This document shows positions 7,418 through 15,850 of a stretch of DNA of 64,000 nucleotides, in pieces (the first letter of the stretch is position 1; each line of letters begins with the position of its first letter). Location of the stretch: positions 295,544-359,543 of the forward strand of contig NZ_FOGB01000004.1 in NCBI RefSeq assembly GCF_900111095.1, read 5' to 3'. Source of the stretch: Amphritea atlantica. Its GTDB lineage: Bacteria > Pseudomonadota > Gammaproteobacteria > Pseudomonadales > Balneatricaceae. Made by a program: the position numbers and the translations under genes. Below the pieces are notes generated by a model. That model did not search any database. It saw nothing but the letters and a program-made list of their open reading frames with translations, and had not been told where the DNA came from.

Positions 7418-10400
7418 ATGTCAGCTTTCCAGAAGATCCTTAAAGTTCGCCGCCACTACAACAAGTGGGTTGCTGACCAGACGCTGGAGGATTACGCGCT
7501 ACGCTTTACTGCGCGTAAAGGGCGTCATATGAGTATCTCCCGGGTGGGTAAAACGGCGCTGGGGGCGGCTTCATTTCTGGCACTGGAAGGGCTGGCGGCT
7601 GCGGTAACCCTGAGCTATGGCTTCACCAATACGGTGATGGCGATGCTGGCGGTTTGCATTGTGCTGTTTATCACCGGCTTACCGATCGCTTATTACTCAG
7701 CAAAACATGGACTGGATATCGATCTGCTAACCCGGGGGGCTGGGTTTGGTTACCTCGGGTCTACGCTGACCTCGCTGATCTATGCGTCCTTTACCTTTAT
7801 TTTCTTCGCCATCGAGGCTGCGATTCTGGCCTCGGCACTGAAGGCGTTGTTCGGTATTCCGCTGGCGCTGGGTTATCTGCTCTGCGCTATTGCAGTGATT
7901 CCCATCGTGACCCACGGGATTACCGCCATCAGCCGGTTTCAGGTGGGCACGCAAAATCTATGGTTAACACTGCAGCTGGCCGCAGTGGCGGTAGCGCTGT
8001 GGTTTGAGGCAGATAAGTTGCAGGGTTGGACAGAGTTCAGTCCGGGGATGGCTTCTACCGCCAGTGGTGAGTTTGACATCATCATGTTTGGTGCAGCGGT
8101 ATCGGTGTTTTTTGCCCTGTTTGCGCAGATCGGTGAGCAGGTGGACTACCTGCGGTTTATGCCGGAGAAAACCCGGGATAACAGAAAACAGTGGTGGTTC
8201 TGGCTGATTCTGGCAGGCCCCGGCTGGGTGTTTACCGGGATGATTAAGATGTTGTTGGGCTCCTTTCTGGCTTATCTGGCGATCACCCAGGGGATCGGCA
8301 TCATCGAAGCTTCTGATCCGACCTATATGTATCAGCGGGTGTTCCAGCTGATGACCGGCTCACCGGAGATCGCCCTGTTACTGGCGGCGCTGATGGTGGT
8401 GGTCTGTCAGATGAAGATCAATGTCACCAATGCCTATGCCGGTTCTATCGCCTGGTCGAATTTCTTTTCCCGCCTGACCCACAGCCACCCAGGGCGGGTT
8501 GTCTGGCTCGTGTTTAATGTCACCATTGCGCTGATTCTGATGGAGCTGGGTATCTATCAGGCGCTGGAAGCGATTCTGGGGATCTTTGCGATTGTTGCCA
8601 TTAGCTGGCTGGCGTCACTGTCAGCGGATCTGCTGATCAATAAACCGCTGGGGCTGAGCCCGCCGGAGATCGAATTTAAACGGGGCCACCTGTATGACAT
8701 TAACCCCGTGGGGATGGGGTCGATGGTGATTTCGACTACTCTGGGGATGCTTAGTTATCTCGGGCTGTTCGGTGAGGTTGCGCGCAACCTGTGTCATTTT
8801 GTCAGTCTGGCCAGTTGCTTTGTCTGTGTGCCCCTCATCGCCTGGCTGACCGGTGGCCGTTACTATATTGCCCGCACCAACGAGGAGCTAAACCAGTATA
8901 TCCGTCTGGTACCGGTACATGGTGATGCCCCAAGGGTGAGTATTGTCACCTGCGGTATCTGCGAGAACGATTTCGAACGCGAGGATATGAGCTATTGTCC
9001 CGCCTATGATCTGCCGATCTGCTCCCTCTGTTGTTCGCTGGATGTGCGTTGTCTGGATAACTGTAAACCCAAGGCGCGTCTGTCCCGTCAGGTGATGGAG
9101 ATGCTGCATCTGTTTCTGCCACGGCGGGCGGTCAAACTGGTCAGTTCCCGGCTGGGTAAATTTATCGCGCTATTGCTGGTGGTCAATCTGGTGCTGGGGG
9201 CATTGCTGGCGGTAATCTACCGGCAACTGGCACCGGCTACTCCTGAAGAGACTGCGCTGGTGCTGCAAACCATCTGGACCCTGTTCTTTACTCTGTTTAT
9301 CGCTTCGGGCGTGGTCACCTGGCTGTTTCTGCTGACCCATGAGAGCAGGGTGGTCGCGCAGCAGGAGTCTAACCGGCAGACCATGAAGCTGACCCGGGAG
9401 ATCGAGGCACATGAACAGACCGATCTGGAACTACAGCAGGCCAAAGAACTGGCGGAACGCGCGAATGCAGCCAAGAGTCGCTATCTCTCTGGTATCAGTC
9501 ATGAACTGCGCACGCCATTGCAGTCGATCCTTGGCTATGCACAGCTACTGCGCGAACGTTCAAATCTACAGGAAGATCAGCAACGGGGGCTGGATATCAT
9601 CCATCGCAGCGGTCTCTATCTCACCGACCTGATTGAGGGATTACTGGATATCTCAAAGATTGAGGCGGGCCGTTTAGACCTCTATCGCAATCAGGTCAAC
9701 CTGCCGGAGCTGATCGAACAGTTGGCGGAGATGTTCCGTATGCAGGCGTTGCAGAAAGGCATTGAATTTAACTGTCATATCGCTGATCCATTACCACAGC
9801 GCATCGTTACCGATGAGAAACGGTTGCGACAGATCCTGATCAATCTGCTGTCTAATGCGATCAAGTATACGCCGAGTGGACGGGTGGACTTTGATATTCA
9901 TTACCGTAATCAGGTGGCTGAGTTTGCCATTCGGGACACCGGATCCGGGATCGATGAATACCAGATGCAGCGTATTTTTGCGCCTTTTGAACGGATTCGA
10001 AACCGGGACACCGCCCATCTGCCGGGCACCGGCCTGGGGCTGACCATCGTTAAACTGCTGACTGAGATTATGGGGGGCGATCTGCAGGTGGAGAGCAGCC
10101 CCGGGCAGGGAAGCTGTTTCCGGGTGTCGATGATGTTGCCCTGGGTTAGCAGTGAAGAGCTGACACCGGTGCTTCAGGAGCAGCGGATTATTGGCTATGA
10201 AGGTTATCAGCGAACCCTTTGTCTGGTGGATGATGACCCGGTATTGCGGGGGCTGCTGGCCGATATTCTGGTGCCGCTGGGCTTCAGCATTATGGAAGCG
10301 CAGGATGCCGATGCCTGTCTCGCGCTGTTGCAGCAGAATGAGCCGGACCTGTTTCTGCTGGATATCTCCATGCCGGGAATGTCGGGGCTGCAGCTGGCCA

Positions 10401-10840
10401 GCATTCTGCGGCAGCGTAAAGTCGCCGGTAAAATTGTGATGTTGTCCGCCGATGCCCGGGAGCTTTCCGCCAGGGAAGATGGCCACGATAGCTATGATGA
10501 TTATCTGGTTAAACCGGTGGCGAATCATCAATTGCTGGAAACGCTGGGGCGCTATCTTGAGCTGAAGTGGATCTACCGGGGCGGTTCAGAACCGCTGAAG
10601 GCAGAAGAAGCCGAACAGCCACTGGCCCCGGTTATTGAGATTATGCAGCTTGATCATCCGTTGCTGATGGAACTGAAAAACTGTGCCGAACTGGGTTATC
10701 ACAAAGGGGTGATGCAGTGCCTTAAAGAGATCGAAAGGCTGGAGGTTCTGTCCGTCGGGGCATTAACACATCTGCGTCAGCTCAGTGAAAGTTTTCTGTT
10801 TGATAAATTGGTGGTGTATCTGGAGAACCGGAATCAATGA
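7418..10840 (+). CDS. Hybrid sensor histidine kinase/response regulator with NCS1-permease-like sensor domain
   Basis: This 1140-residue inner-membrane kinase has in order: a 12-helix transporter-like domain resembling NCS1 cytosine/purine permeases (about 40-500); a cysteine-rich patch with eight Cys between 512 and 549 (C-x2-C, CSLCC); two more membrane helices (about 585-665); a coiled-coil linker; HisKA with phospho-acceptor H695 in SHELRTPLQ; HATPase_c with N813 (NLLSNAIKY), DTGSGI and GTGLGLTI; a receiver domain with D982 (LLDISMPG); and a C-terminal extension. ATG 7418 follows AGGAG. It overlaps the LuxR response regulator by 4 nt. Transporter-like sensors such as CbrA and PutP-type kinases are known; an NCS1-like version next to a urea locus suggests sensing of urea, a purine or hydantoin breakdown product. 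The ligand is inference. Confidence 0.88.
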   Translation: MSAFQKILKVRRHYNKWVADQTLEDYALRFTARKGRHMSISRVGKTALGAASFLALEGLAAAVTLSYGFTNTVMAMLAVCIVLFITGLPIAYYSAKHGLDIDLLTRGAGFGYLGSTLTSLIYASFTFIFFAIEAAILASALKALFGIPLALGYLLCAIAVIPIVTHGITAISRFQVGTQNLWLTLQLAAVAVALWFEADKLQGWTEFSPGMASTASGEFDIIMFGAAVSVFFALFAQIGEQVDYLRFMPEKTRDNRKQWWFWLILAGPGWVFTGMIKMLLGSFLAYLAITQGIGIIEASDPTYMYQRVFQLMTGSPEIALLLAALMVVVCQMKINVTNAYAGSIAWSNFFSRLTHSHPGRVVWLVFNVTIALILMELGIYQALEAILGIFAIVAISWLASLSADLLINKPLGLSPPEIEFKRGHLYDINPVGMGSMVISTTLGMLSYLGLFGEVARNLCHFVSLASCFVCVPLIAWLTGGRYYIARTNEELNQYIRLVPVHGDAPRVSIVTCGICENDFEREDMSYCPAYDLPICSLCCSLDVRCLDNCKPKARLSRQVMEMLHLFLPRRAVKLVSSRLGKFIALLLVVNLVLGALLAVIYRQLAPATPEETALVLQTIWTLFFTLFIASGVVTWLFLLTHESRVVAQQESNRQTMKLTREIEAHEQTDLELQQAKELAERANAAKSRYLSGISHELRTPLQSILGYAQLLRERSNLQEDQQRGLDIIHRSGLYLTDLIEGLLDISKIEAGRLDLYRNQVNLPELIEQLAEMFRMQALQKGIEFNCHIADPLPQRIVTDEKRLRQILINLLSNAIKYTPSGRVDFDIHYRNQVAEFAIRDTGSGIDEYQMQRIFAPFERIRNRDTAHLPGTGLGLTIVKLLTEIMGGDLQVESSPGQGSCFRVSMMLPWVSSEELTPVLQEQRIIGYEGYQRTLCLVDDDPVLRGLLADILVPLGFSIMEAQDADACLALLQQNEPDLFLLDISMPGMSGLQLASILRQRKVAGKIVMLSADARELSAREDGHDSYDDYLVKPVANHQLLETLGRYLELKWIYRGGSEPLKAEEAEQPLAPVIEIMQLDHPLLMELKNCAELGYHKGVMQCLKEIERLEVLSVGALTHLRQLSESFLFDKLVVYLENRNQ

Positions 10841-11760
10841 ATATAAGAGAGAGCGGATCAGATCGTAATGACGTGGTGTTGGTGGTGGATGATTCCCCCA
10901 ATGCGCTGAGTCTGATTAACGACGCCCTGGAGGGTGCCGGGCTGGATATTCTGGTGGCGCTGGAGGGACGTCAGGCACTCACCATCTGCAAGCGTATCCG
11001 TCCCGATATTATCCTCATGGATGCGGTGATGCCGGTCATGGATGGCTTTGATACCTGTCGTATGCTGAAGGCTGATCCCGATCTGGCCACCATACCGGTG
11101 GTCTTTATGACCGGTCTGACCGATACCGATGATATCGTGCGCGGGCTGGATTGTGGCGGAGTGGATTATCTGACCAAACCGATCAGTCCCAATGAGTTAT
11201 TGGCACGTATCCGGGTGCATCTGGGTAACGCCCGCCAGACCAGCAGTGTTCACAGCGCGCTGGACAGCACTGGCCAGCATCTGCTGACAGTGGGCAGGGA
11301 GGGGCTGTTGCGCTGGGCAACCCCCCGGGCCTATGCGCTGTTGGGCCGGGCAGGGGTGACCGAGCAGATGCAGGAGGAGAGTCTGATACCTCAGATCAGT
11401 CACTGGCTGTCTCACAATCCTTTAGAACAGGAGCGGATGGCGGTTAAAAACCTCGACTACCCATTAACCCTGAAGCTGATCGGCTATCAGAGCAATGGCG
11501 ATGTGCTGATGCAACTGATCGATGGCAATAAGCCCACCGGCGCCGAGCTGCTCAGGCAGGAGCTGGAACTGACCGAGCGGGAAGCGGAGGTATTGTTCTG
11601 GCTCGCCAACGGTAAAACCAACCGCGATATTGCTGAAATTCTCGAAATCAGCCCCCGCACCATCAACAAACATCTGGAACAGATCTTCCCCAAACTCGGC
11701 GTCGAAAACCGCACCGCGGCGGCGGGCGTGGCGTTGAGACTGATTGCCAGTCATGAATAA
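10837..11760 (+). CDS. Response regulator with REC and LuxR-type HTH domains
   Basis: This 307-residue regulator has an N-terminal receiver domain (acidic pocket D18/D19, phospho-acceptor D62 in LMDAVMPVMDG, LTKPIS lysine), a middle linker of about 100 residues with no recognised fold, and a C-terminal LuxR/NarL HTH starting at L245 (LTEREAEVLFWLANGKTN, then EISPRTINKHL). It starts at an ATGA overlap with the hybrid kinase, so the pair is co-translated and is almost certainly a phosphorelay. Homologous pairs often sit beside urea transport genes; here urtA begins about 7.8 kb downstream and has a palindrome in its leader that could be the target. Confidence 0.9.
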   Translation: MNIRESGSDRNDVVLVVDDSPNALSLINDALEGAGLDILVALEGRQALTICKRIRPDIILMDAVMPVMDGFDTCRMLKADPDLATIPVVFMTGLTDTDDIVRGLDCGGVDYLTKPISPNELLARIRVHLGNARQTSSVHSALDSTGQHLLTVGREGLLRWATPRAYALLGRAGVTEQMQEESLIPQISHWLSHNPLEQERMAVKNLDYPLTLKLIGYQSNGDVLMQLIDGNKPTGAELLRQELELTEREAEVLFWLANGKTNRDIAEILEISPRTINKHLEQIFPKLGVENRTAAAGVALRLIASHE

Positions 11761-12067
11761 GAGCAGTCGCTAGACGTCGCTACGCGACTTGCCAGACGCG
11801 GCTTCGCCGCTTGCTAGTTGTTAGAAAAAGCTTTCAAAAGCCGTTGTTTGGAGCTTCTGTGGGAGCGACGCTAGCATGCGCTCTGGGTATCGAGTCGCGA
11901 CTGGATTTGTTGAGGAACTTGTTATTGTAGTCGTTCCCCCTCTGTCACAGCCTGTTGTAGGAGCCCCTTCCAGGGGCGATCTTTTACTTGAAAAAGGCTT
12001 TTAGCCCTTTAATTACGTTAAGAAGGCCGGTATCCCCTGATGTTCTGGCTAAATTTCTGAAGAAGGA
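11761..12067. repeat. Repeat-filled intergenic region after the two-component operon
   Basis: The 307-bp stretch has no gene. It opens with two small hairpin repeats, GTCGCTACGCGAC (about 11775-11790) and GCGGCTTCGCCGC (about 11799-11811), each followed by CTTG. A diverged GTGGGAGCGACGC element follows at about 11861, then a GTAGGAGCCCCTTCCAGGGG REP-like palindrome at about 11955. The palindromes may also terminate the converging transcripts from 11760 and 12068. Confidence 0.7.
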
Positions 12068-12955
12068 TCAGGCCGTTTTTGCCTGTTGGATACGCTGGTT
12101 AAATTTATCGTTCACCATGAGTGCTAACAGAATAATGGCCCCTCCGATTGACAGGCGCAAAATATCCGCATCACGGTTCCAGAATAGAACGTTAACGACA
12201 ATGCCCGCAGGGATTAGCAGATTGTTGGCGACCGCCAGTGTCCCGACACTCACCTGTGTTGCCCCCTTGTTCCAGGCGAAATAGCCAAGGCCAGACGCAA
12301 CCAGCCCTAAATAGGTCAAAATTGACCACTGCAGAGTCGTGGTCGGTAGCTTATCCGGGTTGCCCAGGATGAGATAGCAGGGGATCACAACGGCTAAAGC
12401 GCCAATAAAAAAACAGCCAAACACAGTGCGCTGAGGCAGGTCTGAGCGCTCTTTTGCAATGATTCGTTTGTAACCCACTTGCCCGGCGGCAAAGCATACG
12501 TTAGCGCCTTGTACAATCAACAAGCCCTTCAGATAGCCTTCATCCACCCCTTGATAGCGAATAGTGATTGCCCCAATAACGGCTAATAAAGCACTGATAA
12601 TAAAACCAATATTAAGCCGGTGATCCAGTAAGTCATTCAGCAGGGTGATGTAAATGGGCGTCATAACGGTGAAGAGTAAAACTTCGGGTACAGAGAGATA
12701 TAAGAAGGACTGGTAATAAAAGCCATACATGATGCCAAGCTGAAAGGCTCCGCACACCATCAACTGTAAAGCGACTTTAGACTCGATCTGACGCAGCTTC
12801 AGAAAAGGTAAAAAGATCAGTGTCGCCAGGGCGACACGCATCAATACCGAAAACCAGGCATCGACCTGTCCCGCAAGATATACCCCGATCAGGCTGAACG
12901 AAAATGCCCATAAAATAGTGACGGCAACCAGTATTGGCATGACAGTGAAGTCCAT
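12068..12955 (-). CDS. EamA/DMT-family transporter
   Basis: This 295-residue protein has about ten hydrophobic helices in two repeats of five, the fold of the drug/metabolite transporter superfamily. The first repeat starts with LVAVTILWAFSFSLIGVYL; the second ends with LIPAGIVVNVLFWNRD and a basic tail. It resembles the carboxylate/amino acid/amine exporter group. The substrate cannot be named. It is monocistronic and convergent with the response regulator. No regulator adjoins it. Confidence 0.85.
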   Translation of the reverse strand: MDFTVMPILVAVTILWAFSFSLIGVYLAGQVDAWFSVLMRVALATLIFLPFLKLRQIESKVALQLMVCGAFQLGIMYGFYYQSFLYLSVPEVLLFTVMTPIYITLLNDLLDHRLNIGFIISALLAVIGAITIRYQGVDEGYLKGLLIVQGANVCFAAGQVGYKRIIAKERSDLPQRTVFGCFFIGALAVVIPCYLILGNPDKLPTTTLQWSILTYLGLVASGLGYFAWNKGATQVSVGTLAVANNLLIPAGIVVNVLFWNRDADILRLSIGGAIILLALMVNDKFNQRIQQAKTA

Positions 12956-13559
12956 AGAGATAAAGAGGCGCCCAGTTTACCGGCTTCTTTAATCAGGGTA
13001 AAACTGTTCACGGAAATAGTTGGCAGGATGGACTAGTGACTATTTTTTAATCATTTTGGGTTTTGCGTGTCTTGAATTGATTCATCAGGTCGTAGCTCGT
13101 TGCTCGAACGTCACAAAGAGCGTGACTTGCTCGTTGCTCGCAAGAGCCTTCTTAGCTGGATTCAGTGGTGTGCGTTTGAGTTAAGTGCTTTGTAAGCAAG
13201 TTGATGGTATTTACAGTTTATTTTGTTCAGCTCTGCGGTTATGCTGGCTTTATCGTTAGATAAGGGGTGTTTTGCGGCTTAGAGCTCCGTAAAACATCAG
13301 AAACAAAGGGATAAGTTGGAACGCTGGTGGGGTTCTCCACCGGATTAAGAGTGCAACTGCGCATTCTCGTTTTGTCTTAAGGATGATCGCGATGTTCAGT
13401 ACTTCCTCTTTGAGATCTGATAGTTACCTTGTCTTTTTGATTGTTGACAGGTATGCGTCTGCCAGTTAATGACATGTTAGGTTGGGCCAGAGCTTCACTC
13501 TGGCCCCATTGATTTGTTTTACCCTGATCCCAAATATCCTATTTGATGAGGTTTTTAAA
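12956..13559. other. Gene-free interval with two repeat types
   Basis: No convincing gene is seen in these 604 bp. At about 13086-13150, CGTTGCTCGAACGTC and GCGTGACTTGCTCGTTGCTCG form a short repeat with partners at about 19288-19331. The second copy of the 115-bp dispersed element lies at 13300-13420. The rest is AT-rich leader sequence to the small lipoprotein gene. Confidence 0.6.
13300..13420 (+). repeat. Roughly 115-bp dispersed element, copy 2
   Basis: This matches the minus strand of 6612-6735, including the CTGGTGGGGTTCTCCACCGG hairpin (about 13324-13343) and the identical GCGCATTCTCGTTTTGTCTT block (about 13359-13378). It is followed by an ATGTTCAGTACTTCCTCTTT tail that could encode only a 25-residue peptide. 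The two copies diverge completely outside this span. Confidence 0.7.
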
Positions 13560-13808
13560 ATGAGAGTTATACCCCTAATCCTATCGATTTTTATATTGGC
13601 AGGCTGTGCCGCAACGGGTGAAAATTTTAGCTCTCTTGAACCTTTGAGTCGCAATGAGGGAACTGTTTATATATATCGTCCATCCAAGTTCTTCCAAGGC
13701 GGGACATGGCCTACCATTTTCATTGATGGAGAAGAGAGGTTCACATTAAAAAACGAAGGTTACACGATCAAGGGGTCAGAGTTGTTGATTTTAGATCAAG
13801 GGCTCTGA
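13560..13808 (+). CDS. Short lipoprotein, probably a 3'-truncated DUF2846-like gene
   Basis: The 82-residue product has a lipoprotein signal (MRVIPLILSIFILAGC, lipobox LAGC). It is followed by GTVYIYRPSKFF and IFIDGEERFTLKNEGY, which resemble the start of DUF2846-type lipoproteins (usually about 150 residues). The C-terminal half is missing: after GYTIKG the frame changes character and stops. About 30 bp later a CTCTGTGG repeat begins, so a rearrangement probably removed the end. GAGG upstream of ATG 13560 supports this start. Whether a stable protein is made is doubtful. Confidence 0.5.
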   Translation: MRVIPLILSIFILAGCAATGENFSSLEPLSRNEGTVYIYRPSKFFQGGTWPTIFIDGEERFTLKNEGYTIKGSELLILDQGL

Positions 13809-13837
13809 GACTCCGTTAATAATTCGGTGTAACGACC

Positions 13838-13925
13838 TCCGTGTTCTCTGTGCCTCTGTGGTAAAAACGCGCTTCCGCTTTTCCTAGCAAGCGAAGCGTC
13901 TAACTCCTAGCAACTAGCAACTTAT
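13838..13925. repeat. CTCTGTGG repeat plus CTAGCAAGCGAAGCG repeat
   Basis: TCCGTGTTCTCTGTGCCTCT runs into a GGTAAAAA tail at about 13841-13868. It is followed by CTAGCAAGCGAAGCGTCTAA and CTAGCAACTTATTTCCCC-like sequence that recurs almost identically at about 19348-19396. The block lies between the truncated lipoprotein and the diguanylate cyclase stop. Confidence 0.75.
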
Positions 13926-13932
13926 TTCCCCG

Positions 13933-15006
13933 TCAGACTATAATCCGCGACCCTTCCAGCGCTTTAGCTTCATACATTTTTTTATCTGCGATACCGATCA
14001 TGTCATCCAGGCTCATGTGTTGTCCGGGGCCGGTGTCCACAATACCCACACTCAGCGAAAAGTCCGGATGAATTTTGGCAAAGCTTGCTATTATTCTTTC
14101 AGCAACAGCTTGCGCAGACTGGGCATCAGCATCCGGCAACATGATGCAAAACTCATCACCGCCGTAGCGGCAGGGGACATCCGCTTCCCGAATATGCTGT
14201 CTGATGCATTCTGAAATGACTTTTAATACTTCATCGCCCTTCAGGTGTCCGTACTGATCATTAATCTGTTTAAAGTTATCGATATCGAAATAGATCAGGG
14301 AGAAAGGGGCCTGGCGTCGGGTAAGTGATGCCAGTAGTACACTGGCCAGTTCACGCATCGCTCGCTGATTATTGATACCCGTCAGCGGATCTTTTTTAGC
14401 CAGTTCCTCCAGTTGGGCAGTGCGTTCCGACACTTTAACCTCAAGGCTATTGGCATACATCTCGGTTTTCTTCTTAGCCAGCTCCAGCTCTGAAATCATG
14501 CTGGAAATATAGGTATCAAATACCAGCGTTGTGTCGAAGTACAATAACTTATCTAAAGCCTCTTTTGTCTGTCTGAGGACTTCAGCGTCAGTCATAGACT
14601 GATCGAGCACTTCAAAGAGAATCAGTTTCAGTGAACAAATAGCGCTCAGATAGAGTTTTGGTTCAACCCCAATTCTTTTATGAACCATTCCGATACGTAA
14701 GCGGTTGTTGACGTAAGTACTGTCATACTGGCCGGAAAAAAGGTCGAGAATATACTGATGCTGTGCGCCTTTAAGCCGGTTCAGAGTGTCTGCATCACCG
14801 ATCAGTACAGCGATTTCATCAATGGCCAGCTGAGAGATATAAAAGCGCTCAACAATTGAATCCACCTGCGAGTTGATAAGCGGAAGTACGTCTTTAAGTA
14901 GTTCAAAGTGACTCAGGGAAAGCGCAGCAAGTTCGAGCCTGCTCTGGATCTCCGCATCACTAATCTTCATCTGGTCCAACAGTGTCTGATGTGTTCGAAG
15001 CATCAT
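13933..15006 (-). CDS. Globin-coupled diguanylate cyclase
   Basis: This 357-residue cytoplasmic protein joins an N-terminal sensor globin (about residues 10-160) to a C-terminal GGDEF domain (about 200-355). In the globin, H109 in RIGMVHKRIG is at the proximal haem-ligand position of DosC/HemAT-type oxygen sensors. The catalytic domain has an intact GGDEF (RYGGDEFCIML), and RxxD (READ) five residues upstream forms the inhibitory I-site. A coiled-coil segment links the two. I chose ATG 15006 because AGGGG precedes it; longer starts add a non-conserved extension. It should make c-di-GMP in response to O2 or another haem ligand. It is monocistronic. Confidence 0.88.
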   Translation of the reverse strand: MMLRTHQTLLDQMKISDAEIQSRLELAALSLSHFELLKDVLPLINSQVDSIVERFYISQLAIDEIAVLIGDADTLNRLKGAQHQYILDLFSGQYDSTYVNNRLRIGMVHKRIGVEPKLYLSAICSLKLILFEVLDQSMTDAEVLRQTKEALDKLLYFDTTLVFDTYISSMISELELAKKKTEMYANSLEVKVSERTAQLEELAKKDPLTGINNQRAMRELASVLLASLTRRQAPFSLIYFDIDNFKQINDQYGHLKGDEVLKVISECIRQHIREADVPCRYGGDEFCIMLPDADAQSAQAVAERIIASFAKIHPDFSLSVGIVDTGPGQHMSLDDMIGIADKKMYEAKALEGSRIIV

Positions 15007-15249
15007 TTTACCCCTGGCTGCTGATTTCCTTTCAACTAAGACCCTTACAGTCTCGAGCGGCAATAGCTTATTCCACTAAATACCATAGTAGTTTAGTCAA
15101 GTAAAATAGCTTGTCAGCAGTACCCATGATGAGGAGCTAAGAGATTCTTCTTTACTATCTGATCGTTACCATGCCTTATGTCTATAAGGCCATGCATTCG
15201 TGTCAGCCTGGTTTAAAATTATATTTGTCACGGTAAACGGGGATATTAA

Positions 15250-15732
15250 GTGCCAGTTATAAAGATTGAAGAGGCAACGATTGACGATTCAGCTTTGATT
15301 CTACGGTTTGTTAAAGAGCTTGCGCGTTATGAAAAAGCAGAGCATGAAGTTGTTGCGACTGAGTCTGATATAGAAAAATCACTGTTCGGTCAGGATTCAA
15401 CCACTCATGCAGTGATCTGCAGTATAAATAACGAACCAGTTGGCTTTGCTGTGTATTTTTTCAATTACTCAACCTGGCTCGGCAAGAACGGCCTTTATCT
15501 TGAAGACCTATACGTTTCACCTGAGTACCGAAGTGTCGGGGCAGGTAAGGCACTCTTAAAACACCTGGCTAACATCGCAGTAGAAAAAGGCTGTGGGAGG
15601 TTCGAGTGGAGTGTTCTCGACTGGAATGAACCCGCTATAAAATTCTATAAGTCGCTTGGTGCTAAAGCAAAGCACGAGTGGGTGGGTTATCAGTTAACAG
15701 GGCATGAGCTCACAGCACTTGCGGAGTCCTGA
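15250..15732 (+). CDS. GNAT-family N-acetyltransferase (diamine/thialysine acetyltransferase-like)
   Basis: This 160-residue protein starts at GTG 15250. It has the GNAT core: ATIDDSALILRFVKELARYE at the N-terminus, the LYLEDLYVSPEYRSVGAGKA acetyl-CoA motif A, and FEWSVLDWNEPAIKFYKSLG for motif B. This pattern is that of the spermidine/spermine N1-acetyltransferase-like (SSAT/thialysine) subfamily, which acetylates small amines. A polyamine-type binding protein is encoded nearby (16770-17861), but the genes are not in an operon. The exact substrate is unknown. Confidence 0.85.
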   Translation: MPVIKIEEATIDDSALILRFVKELARYEKAEHEVVATESDIEKSLFGQDSTTHAVICSINNEPVGFAVYFFNYSTWLGKNGLYLEDLYVSPEYRSVGAGKALLKHLANIAVEKGCGRFEWSVLDWNEPAIKFYKSLGAKAKHEWVGYQLTGHELTALAES

Positions 15733-15850
15733 AGATAAGGAAGTCGGGATTAAGCTCGATGTTACAATCCATGGTTGTTCTAACTACTGGAAATCGGTAG
15801 CAGAGGAACAAGGTCATGATGCAATACCTGTCCCAGCTTCGTGTGCTTTT

